DNA of 37,992 nucleotides from Marixanthomonas sp963974425. GTDB taxonomy: Bacteria; Bacteroidota; Bacteroidia; Flavobacteriales; Flavobacteriaceae. The notes below the pieces were generated by a model. It made no database searches and was not told where the DNA came from. It saw nothing but the letters and a program-made list of their open reading frames with translations. The position numbers were made by a program, and so were the translations under genes. This document shows positions 32,617-37,992 of the stretch, one piece after another (position 1 is the first letter of the stretch; the number at the start of each line of letters is the position of its first letter). Location: assembly GCF_963974425.1 (NCBI RefSeq), contig NZ_CAXBCK010000037.1:1-37992 (forward strand), given 5' to 3'.

Positions 32617-33584
32617 TGAAGTTCTTTAAATTTTTAAAAGAAACGTATATAAGTTGGGATAAAAACGATCCATGGGCAAAAAGTGCTGTAATTGCGTACT
32701 ATGCTTTGTTTTCATTACCTTCTTTATTGATGATAACAGTTCATTTTGCCGGTATATTTTACGGTGGTGAGGCTGTACAAGGAAGAATAACAAGCGAAAT
32801 AGGAGGTTTAATAGGGCAGGGGAGTGCTGAAGCAATCGAAACCATGATTTCCAATGCAGCTCTTGAAGATAGTTCGTTAATTACCATTATTATTGGAGTT
32901 GGAATGTTGATTTTTGCAGCAACAGGTGTCTTTTTTCAGCTTCAAAAAGCGCTAAACAATATTTGGAGCGTACGCGCCAAGGAAGAAGGATTTATGAATA
33001 TGCTCAAAAGAAGAGCTACATCCTTTGGAGTGGTCTTGGCTATTGGATTGTTACTCCTAATAACCTTATTTATTTCAGCTGCGATTTCAGCTCTAAGTAA
33101 TTATGTAAGTGATTATTACTCTGAAGCTTCTACGGTTATGGTAAACGTTTTAAATTTCTTAATATCACAGATATTTATTACAGCTTTATTTGCTTCTATA
33201 TTCACTATTTTACCCGATGTGAAGATTAAATGGAAAACAACTATTTTAGGTGCTTTTTTAACATCATTGTTATTTCTAGTAGGAAAATATTTAATCGGAT
33301 TTTACTTTTCGCAATCTAATCCAGCGTCGGTATATGGAGCTGCTGGAAGCGTTGTTCTTATTTTACTTTGGGTTTACTATACCTGTCTTATTCTATTTTT
33401 TGGAGCCGAATTGACTGTAAACTGGGCGCTGTATCGAAATATTAAAATATCTCCTACCAAACACGCTACATTATCATATGAAAAAGAACTTGAAGAGCTT
33501 AGAGCCTACAAGAACAAATTAAAAGAAGACCATAATAAAGCAAAATCCCTAAAGAATAATACAGATAGCTCTAACGAACTTTAA
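32616..33584 (+). CDS. YihY/virulence factor BrkB family membrane protein
   Basis: A 322-residue protein starting at ATG 32616 (an upstream in-frame opening at 32565 lies inside dinB). Basic N-terminus KKFLKETYISWDK-like segment, then about six membrane helices (about 25-45, 91-112, 135-160, 180-205, 213-235, 248-272). The conserved family core ATGVFFQLQKALNNIWSVR lies near 107-125. The C-terminus is charged (YEKELEELRAYKNKLKEDHNKAK). It is an inner-membrane protein of unclear function, once called ribonuclease BN by mistake. It is coupled to the DinB gene by one base. Confidence 0.88.
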   Translation: MKFFKFLKETYISWDKNDPWAKSAVIAYYALFSLPSLLMITVHFAGIFYGGEAVQGRITSEIGGLIGQGSAEAIETMISNAALEDSSLITIIIGVGMLIFAATGVFFQLQKALNNIWSVRAKEEGFMNMLKRRATSFGVVLAIGLLLLITLFISAAISALSNYVSDYYSEASTVMVNVLNFLISQIFITALFASIFTILPDVKIKWKTTILGAFLTSLLFLVGKYLIGFYFSQSNPASVYGAAGSVVLILLWVYYTCLILFFGAELTVNWALYRNIKISPTKHATLSYEKELEELRAYKNKLKEDHNKAKSLKNNTDSSNEL

Positions 33585-33680
33585 CGATGTTTTAATAGAA
33601 CATTAATACCAATCATTTGTGAGCCCTTGTCCATACTAGTATCTTAGTATAAAAGAAAAATTAATAAAAACAAAAAAATT

Positions 33681-34229
33681 ATGGACAAGAGAATAGCAAT
33701 TATTGCAACAGACGGTTTTGAAGAATCTGAATTAAAATCACCCAAAGAGGCGATGGAAAAAGAAGGCTTTACCGTTGATATCGTTAGCGAAAATACTGGA
33801 AGCATTAAAGCGTGGGATAACGGAAATTGGAGCAATGAATATAATGTAGATAAAACACTTGATAGTGTAAATGCGAATCAATATAATGCACTAGTTGTGC
33901 CAGGTGGAGTGATAAACCCTGACAAACTTCGTAGAAATGAAAACGCATTAAACTTTGTTAAAGACTTTTTTGCACAAAAAAAACCAGTCGCAGCAATTTG
34001 CCACGGCCCTCAAATATTGATTTCTGCAGATGTAGTGAAGGGAAGAAAAATGACTTCCTTTAATTCTATCAAAGATGATTTGATTAATGCAGGAGCTAAT
34101 TGGGTAGACGAAGAAGTAGTTGTAGATGAAGGATTCGTTACTAGTAGAAACCCAGATGATTTACCAGCATTCAATTCAAAATTAATTGAAGAAATTAAAG
34201 AAGGTAAGCATGAATTACAACACGCTTAA
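33681..34229 (+). CDS. DJ-1/PfpI-family glutamine amidotransferase-like protein
   Basis: A 182-residue protein. The nucleophile Cys107 followed by His108 lies in AAICHGPQILI, and the conserved Glu14 in DGFEESEL supports it. LVVPGGVINPDKLR at 71-84 is the loop before the active site. The family includes stress proteases, deglycases and glyoxalase-like enzymes. This subtype resembles the YhbO/PfpI group, and the exact activity is unproven. Cytoplasmic, no signal. Its own transcript is followed by a strong terminator; the 97 bases upstream hold no clear -7 box. Confidence 0.88.
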   Translation: MDKRIAIIATDGFEESELKSPKEAMEKEGFTVDIVSENTGSIKAWDNGNWSNEYNVDKTLDSVNANQYNALVVPGGVINPDKLRRNENALNFVKDFFAQKKPVAAICHGPQILISADVVKGRKMTSFNSIKDDLINAGANWVDEEVVVDEGFVTSRNPDDLPAFNSKLIEEIKEGKHELQHA

Positions 34230-34245
34230 AAACAGACTGAAATAT

Positions 34246-34277
34246 AAAAAAGAGGCGGAATTTCCGCCTCTTTTTTT
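34246..34277. terminator. Bidirectional terminator
   Basis: GAGGCGGAA (34252-34260), central T, TTCCGCCTC (34262-34270), with A-tract before and T-tract after. It lies between the convergent PfpI gene (34229) and the acidic protein gene (34285). Confidence 0.85.
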
Positions 34278-34284
34278 GTGTTAC

Positions 34285-34581
34285 CTATTCCTCTTCATCA
34301 CCAGAAAGTGACTTTTCGGGGATTTCGCTTATTGGTTCGGTATAATCTTCAACATCGTAATCATCCTCTTCAAATTTTGCCATGGTATCTTCAAGCCGTG
34401 AACTTACTTTTACCAAATAGATTGAGTCTTCCGTACGTACTTCAACAGCATCCACCGTTTCATTTTTTGCATTTTTAAATCGTATTACGTGGTCGTCATC
34501 ATACCCATCAGGATATTTTTCAACTAATAACGATAGTATTTCTGGGGTCAATTTTTTAAAATCTACAATAACTCGTTTCAT
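34285..34581 (-). CDS. Small acidic conserved protein
   Basis: A 98-residue protein. The N-terminus MKRVIVDFKKLTPEILSLLVEKYPDGYDDDHVI and FKNAKNETVDAVEVRTEDSIYLVKVSSRL form a compact alpha-beta body, then a very acidic tail (KFEEDDYDVEDYTEP and SLSGDEEE). I recognise it as a protein conserved in Flavobacteria and sometimes labelled as a DNA primase; there is no primase motif and that label is not supported. Cytoplasmic, function unknown. It is transcribed alone, 74 bases downstream of the end of aroB. Confidence 0.72.
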   Translation of the reverse strand: MKRVIVDFKKLTPEILSLLVEKYPDGYDDDHVIRFKNAKNETVDAVEVRTEDSIYLVKVSSRLEDTMAKFEEDDYDVEDYTEPISEIPEKSLSGDEEE

Positions 34582-34655
34582 TGCGTTTACTGTTGTTGGG
34601 TTGTGTATTTATAGTTTCAAAAATAAAAGAGTTATTGGTATTTAAAAACTAATTT

Positions 34656-35738
34656 TTAAATTTTTTCATAATAATTAAAGGCGTCACGAATTACGTCATT
34701 AGGTACCGTACAATTTATTTTGTAATCGCCTATATCATTTAGTAATACAAAATAGATAACTCCTCCACTGTTCTTTTTATCAAAAATCAATAAGTTTATT
34801 ATCTCTTCGATGGCTTCTGTGCTAAATACTACTTTTTTAAACTTAGCTAGTATCATAGTGGATATTTCATCTAATTTTTTCTTCGGAAAGGAGCAGAGCC
34901 TATGCGAAATATAGTTTGCTAGTATCATTCCAATAGCAATAGCTTCTCCGTGTAGCAATTCTTTTTTAGAAGTATCTTTGGCCGAAACATCCATAAAGTA
35001 CGATTCAATGGCGTGACCAAGCGTATGGCCATAGTTTAAGGTTTTTCTTCTACTTTTTTCAAAAGGATCTTCTGTTACTACTTTGTTTTTAATTAATACA
35101 GACTCCCAAATTAGGTTGCTTGCTTTAATTTTATCAAATACGTCAAAATGTTGTACGTTATTCCAATATTCTTCAGAATAAATTAAACCGTGTTTTAGCA
35201 TTTCTGCCAAACCAGAAGTTATATGTGGTTTTGGTAGCGTTTTTAAAAATTCAGTATCAATAATTACTTGTACTGGGTTTTTTATAACTCCAACTTGGTT
35301 TTTTAAGCTTCCAAGATCAACCCCGTTTTTACCACCAACCGAAGCATCGACCATAGCCAATAGGGAAGTGGGGATGTTAATAAATGAAATACCTCGTTTA
35401 AAGGTGCAAGCCACAAAACCACCAAGATCTGTAACCACACCACCGCCTAAATTAATAAGCAGGCTATTGCGGTCGGCTCCTTTTTCAGAAAGTTTGTTCC
35501 ACAGTGTAACACAAGTTGCTATATTTTTATGGATTTCTCCTGCCGAAATGGTAAGCACTTCGGGTTGTTTGTCAAATTGAGTTTTACTTAAAAAATAGGG
35601 GAGACAGTGCTGTTTTGTGTTTTCATCGGTTAGAATAAATGTTTTTGTGGGGTTTAGATCTTTTATTTGGTTTATAAAAGCATTCCAAGCATTTTCATCA
35701 CCATAAACAGATCCTTCATTTTTCTTAATTTCTTTCAT
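34656..35738 (-). CDS. aroB: 3-dehydroquinate synthase
   Basis: A 360-residue enzyme that cyclises DAHP to 3-dehydroquinate in the shikimate pathway. The NAD-binding loop LINLGGGVVTDLGGFVA lies at 94-110, and RGISFINIPTSLLAMVDASVGGKNGVD at 115-141 lines the active site. Zinc ligands appear as Glu179 (GLAEMLKHG), His238 (NYGHTLGHAIES) and His263 (LHGEAIAIG). Cytoplasmic, single gene. It is divergent from proline dehydrogenase across 161 bases (35739-35899), where a GTTAGCTAAC palindrome at 35748-35757 sits just upstream of the start. Confidence 0.94.
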   Translation of the reverse strand: MKEIKKNEGSVYGDENAWNAFINQIKDLNPTKTFILTDENTKQHCLPYFLSKTQFDKQPEVLTISAGEIHKNIATCVTLWNKLSEKGADRNSLLINLGGGVVTDLGGFVACTFKRGISFINIPTSLLAMVDASVGGKNGVDLGSLKNQVGVIKNPVQVIIDTEFLKTLPKPHITSGLAEMLKHGLIYSEEYWNNVQHFDVFDKIKASNLIWESVLIKNKVVTEDPFEKSRRKTLNYGHTLGHAIESYFMDVSAKDTSKKELLHGEAIAIGMILANYISHRLCSFPKKKLDEISTMILAKFKKVVFSTEAIEEIINLLIFDKKNSGGVIYFVLLNDIGDYKINCTVPNDVIRDAFNYYEKI

Positions 35739-35875
35739 ATTTAAAAAGTTAGCTAACCACTGTACTTTCCTTTGTTTCAGAAGGTTGATGTTAATCGTGT
35801 TCTGTTACAACTAAATTATAATGTTTTATGTGGTAAAAAGTGATTTTCAGCTGTTTTTATAGTGCCAAATCTAAC

Positions 35876-35883
35876 TATATTTG
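35876..35883 (+). promoter_or_regulatory. Putative -7 element TATATTTG for proline dehydrogenase
   Basis: TATATTTG 16 bases before the ATG at 35900. It lies inside a 20-residue upstream extension of the frame, which argues for the shorter start. Confidence 0.5.
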
Positions 35884-35899
35884 CGCACATTATTTTTAT

Positions 35900-37075
35900 A
35901 TGGAAACGAATTTACTTTTCAATAATACGGAAATCGCGTTTCAGCTAAAGTCTGATGCTGAAGTGGAGCGCGCATACTTCTTGTTTAAGATGATTGCAAA
36001 CGAACCTCTAGTACGTATAGGTACAGCAGTTACTAAGTTTGCCTTGAATATTAATCTTCCTGTTGAGGGTTTAATTCGTTCTACCGTATTCGATCATTTT
36101 TGCGGTGGTGTAAGTGAAGAAGACTGTATGAATACAGTTGATGCTTTATTTAAAGCAAATGTGCATTCAGTATTAGATTATTCGGTAGAAGGGCAAGAAG
36201 ACGAAGCACAGTTTGATAAAACAATGAATAAGATTGTTGAACTTACCAGCTTTGCTCAAAACAAAGAAGCGATGCCTTTCTCAGTATTTAAACCAACCGG
36301 TTTAGGTCGCTTTGAAATATGGCGTAAAAAAACCGAAAACAAATCGCTTACCAAAGAAGAAGAAGCCGAGTGGGATCGAATTGTAAGTCGTTATGAAACG
36401 GTTTGTAAAGCAGCCGATGAATGCGGTGTTTCTCTTTTAGTCGATGCTGAAGAATCCTGGATGCAAGATGCTGCAGATGAATTGTGCGAGCAGATGATGG
36501 AAAAGTATAATACAAAACGAGTTGTTATCTTTAACACCTTGCAATGCTATCGATGGGATAGAGAAGAGTATTTGCATAAGCTTCATAAAAAAGCAAAAGA
36601 AAAGGGGTTTAGATTAGGCTTTAAAGTAGTTCGTGGTGCATATATGGAGAAAGAAAATGAACGAGCTGAAGAGGAGCAATACCCAACACCCATTTGCGAA
36701 AGTAAACAAGCAACTGACGATAATTTTAATCAAGTTACTCGATATATCTTAGATCACTTGGAGGATATTACCTTGTACATAGGTACACATAATGAAGTAA
36801 GTTGTTATTTAGCGATGGAAATCATGAAAACAAAAGAGCTTGAAAAAAGTGATGAGCGTGTATGGTTTGGACAATTATACGGTATGAGTGACAATATAAG
36901 CTACAACTTAGCAAGTGAGGGATTTAATGTTTCAAAATATATGCCTTTTGGCCCGGTAAAAGAGGTCATGCCTTATTTAATACGTCGCGCTGAAGAAAAC
37001 CCCTCTGTAGCAGGGCAAACCAGCCGTGAACTTATTCTACTGAAAAACGAACGCAAACGACGCGGAATTTTTTAA
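35900..37075 (+). CDS. Proline dehydrogenase
   Basis: A 391-residue monofunctional FAD enzyme oxidising proline to pyrroline-5-carboxylate, starting at ATG 35900. The frame opens 60 bases earlier but crosses a promoter box there. The TIM-barrel motifs include SLLVDAEESWMQDAAD, LGFKVVRGAYMEKE, YIGTHNEVS and GQLYGMSDNISYNLA, and the proline-binding end is LIRRAEENPSVAGQTSREL near 362-380. The pyrroline-5-carboxylate dehydrogenase gene is not in the window, so this is the separated form and not bifunctional PutA. A weak hairpin (CACTT-CAAA-AAGTG, 37095-37108) follows. Confidence 0.9.
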   Translation: METNLLFNNTEIAFQLKSDAEVERAYFLFKMIANEPLVRIGTAVTKFALNINLPVEGLIRSTVFDHFCGGVSEEDCMNTVDALFKANVHSVLDYSVEGQEDEAQFDKTMNKIVELTSFAQNKEAMPFSVFKPTGLGRFEIWRKKTENKSLTKEEEAEWDRIVSRYETVCKAADECGVSLLVDAEESWMQDAADELCEQMMEKYNTKRVVIFNTLQCYRWDREEYLHKLHKKAKEKGFRLGFKVVRGAYMEKENERAEEEQYPTPICESKQATDDNFNQVTRYILDHLEDITLYIGTHNEVSCYLAMEIMKTKELEKSDERVWFGQLYGMSDNISYNLASEGFNVSKYMPFGPVKEVMPYLIRRAEENPSVAGQTSRELILLKNERKRRGIF

Positions 37076-37135
37076 AGACTGTATTAAGTCAACCACTTCA
37101 AAAAGTGTATTTTAGCATTGTATCGATATATAAGA

Positions 37136-37157
37136 TATAAACACAATAGTGTTTATA
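37136..37157. repeat. Hairpin at the left edge of the cassette-like unit
   Basis: TATAAACAC (37136-37144) and GTGTTTATA (37149-37157), perfect nine-base arms, loop AATA. It is immediately followed by GTTGTGTTGCCAGTA. It is not followed by a T-tract, so it is not a typical terminator. Confidence 0.65.
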
Positions 37158-37161
37158 GTTG

Positions 37162-37176
37162 TGTTGCCAGTAATTT
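37162..37176 (+). repeat. Left flanking inverted repeat TGTTGCCAGTAATTT
   Basis: A 15-base sequence directly before the unknown secreted-protein gene. Its reverse complement matches 14 of 15 bases at 37930-37944, just after the stop codon. Confidence 0.65.
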
Positions 37177-37178
37177 GA

Positions 37179-37928
37179 ATGAAACAAATATTTTTAATCA
37201 TATCAATCTTTTTTGCTTTGAATTTGTTCGGACAAAACCCCGATATCAAAAATTTGATTGACCAAATTGCTGATTGTGAAGTTCCAGAAAATTTTGAATA
37301 TTATTTTTTAGTCCCAGAAAGCTTGGAAAAACCGAAAATTTATGATTCGCTTCAAAACTATCAGATTAGAGAACTAAAAATGATTGACAAAAACTTTCCT
37401 GTTAATCTGATTTATGAGAAGTCTGATAAAACTTTAAACTGGAGCAACTATGATTTTAAAAATGTAAAATACGTTCCCGATGAACGAATACAACAGACTT
37501 CGCCACCAACAAGCAAGAAAGTCAGATTTGTCAAATACAATATTGAACAAAAGGAATATGATAGTCTTACAAAAAATAGAGAACCTCATACGCTTATTGT
37601 CCGGAAAAAATGGTTTTGGAACAAAAACAAGATTTGGGATAACGACAAATTTCACGCTGAATTGAAAAAAGCTTGGCGGATTGACAGAGAAAGTAATATT
37701 GAGGAAAAAGTTTATTTTCAATTTTCCAAACCGATTTTTTCAAAAGACAGTAAGTATGCGAGAGTTTCGGTATTTAAAAACTGGCGCTGTAAAGGACGTG
37801 GATTTACTGCACTTTACAAAAACGATGACGGTAACTGGAAAAAGCTAATTGAATTTAATGGAATAGCTCGCCAAGTTTCAATGACCCATTCAAGTTGTGA
37901 AGATATTTCAATTTGGTTTGATGAATAA
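37179..37928 (+). CDS. Secreted protein of unknown function in a repeat-flanked unit
   Basis: A 249-residue protein. A signal peptide covers about 1-18 (MKQIFLIISIFFALNLFG, then QNP). The rest is Lys/Asn/Trp/Tyr-rich, with WFWNKNKIWDNDKFHAELKK near 146-165, and a C-terminal block YARVSVFKNWRCKGRGFTALYKNDDGNWKKLIEFNG near 198-233 that could be a beta-rich fold. I do not recognise the family. The start codon lies 2 bases after one arm of an inverted repeat and the stop 1 base before the other, so the gene fills the unit exactly, as in a mobile gene cassette. No promoter of the usual type is seen in the 103 bases upstream. Accessory status is likely. Confidence 0.72.
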   Translation: MKQIFLIISIFFALNLFGQNPDIKNLIDQIADCEVPENFEYYFLVPESLEKPKIYDSLQNYQIRELKMIDKNFPVNLIYEKSDKTLNWSNYDFKNVKYVPDERIQQTSPPTSKKVRFVKYNIEQKEYDSLTKNREPHTLIVRKKWFWNKNKIWDNDKFHAELKKAWRIDRESNIEEKVYFQFSKPIFSKDSKYARVSVFKNWRCKGRGFTALYKNDDGNWKKLIEFNGIARQVSMTHSSCEDISIWFDE

Positions 37929-37929
37929 A

Positions 37930-37944
37930 AAACTACTGGCAACA
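37930..37944 (-). repeat. Right flanking inverted repeat
   Basis: AAACTACTGGCAACA, the reverse complement of the left repeat with one mismatch. It begins one base after the stop codon. Confidence 0.65.
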
Positions 37945-37958
37945 ATGGTAACCGTTGC
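37939..37958. repeat. Hairpin overlapping the right repeat
   Basis: GCAAC (37939-37943) and GTTGC (37954-37958) enclose GGT-A-ACC with an AAT bulge on the left side. CACAAC follows at 37958-37963; its complement GTTGTG is next to the left repeat (37158-37163). Confidence 0.5.
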
Positions 37959-37992
37959 ACAACCCCATGATTTTTATAAAACTGAGCTAAGA

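Noticed and set aside
34285..34581. DNA primase
   Set aside because: No zinc finger or TOPRIM motif and only 98 residues; the label cannot be supported.
37095..37108. Terminator after proline dehydrogenase
   Set aside because: The CACTT-CAAA-AAGTG stem is only five bases and the following T run is short; not strong enough to list as a terminator.
1..37992. tRNA, rRNA, CRISPR array or prophage
   Set aside because: No cloverleaf-like intergenic segment, rRNA-like region, regular direct-repeat array or phage gene was seen; gaps are short and accounted for.

Overview
The window looks like a chromosomal segment of a marine-type Flavobacteriaceae (Bacteroidota). The DNA is AT-rich. Several genes are preceded by the Bacteroidota -7 promoter element TAnnTTTG, and almost none by a Shine-Dalgarno sequence. 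The gene content is typical of the group: a BatA-type protein beside a dihydroorotase-like gene, DUF6146/DUF6787 proteins, an acyl-CoA reductase beside a ferredoxin and serC/serA, and parE/parC. This assignment rests on recognition of families and gene order, not on a database search. No rRNA, tRNA, CRISPR array, transposase or prophage gene was seen.

Layout. 1-2530 (minus): the 5' part of a dihydroorotase-like gene that has lost its metal-binding histidines, and a BatA-type membrane protein. 2578-5042 (minus): two tandem paralogous GAF histidine kinases. 5155-6585 (minus): a TIGR02757/DUF2400 protein and a LolD-type ABC ATPase. 6721-8223 (plus): msrA, folE (sharing one base) and a small membrane protein. 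8329-11672 (minus): a TonB-receptor operon with a His/Cys-rich small protein at its head and a lipoprotein at its end, perhaps for metal uptake. 11803-16549 (minus): DUF6787, DUF6146, DUF937, serA, serC and a LuxC-like acyl-CoA reductase, the last facing a dicluster ferredoxin (plus) across overlapping divergent promoters. 17035-22463: small secreted proteins, a tandem pair of membrane-anchored alpha/beta hydrolases, ychF, a PAP2 phosphatase and cbpM. 22466-29054: cbpA (minus), then parE, a small lipoprotein gene, parC and mscL (plus). 29178-31478: a lipoprotein, an XRE regulator and a divergent zinc carboxypeptidase, separated by the most interesting regulatory region of the window. 31537-34229 (plus): an Lrp/AsnC regulator, DinB, YihY and a PfpI protein. 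34285-35738 (minus): an acidic protein and aroB. 35900-37075: proline dehydrogenase. 37179-37928: an unknown secreted protein in a cassette-like unit bounded by inverted repeats.

How the genes fit together. Most is housekeeping: serine synthesis (serA, serC), chorismate (aroB), folate or pterin (folE), methionine repair (msrA), chromosome segregation (parE, parC), chaperone (cbpA, cbpM), proline catabolism and osmotic release (mscL). The points most worth following up are four. First, a phased set of GTTTAC-N4-GTAAAC operators lies between the XRE regulator and the carboxypeptidase. Second, the right-edge gene is flanked by inverted repeats that resemble the two halves of one recombination site. 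Third, the dihydroorotase homologue lacks its catalytic metal site. Fourth, the TIGR02757 protein resembles HhH-GPD DNA glycosylases. No gene-free stretch exceeds 300 bases; the longest (30045-30335) holds the operator array.
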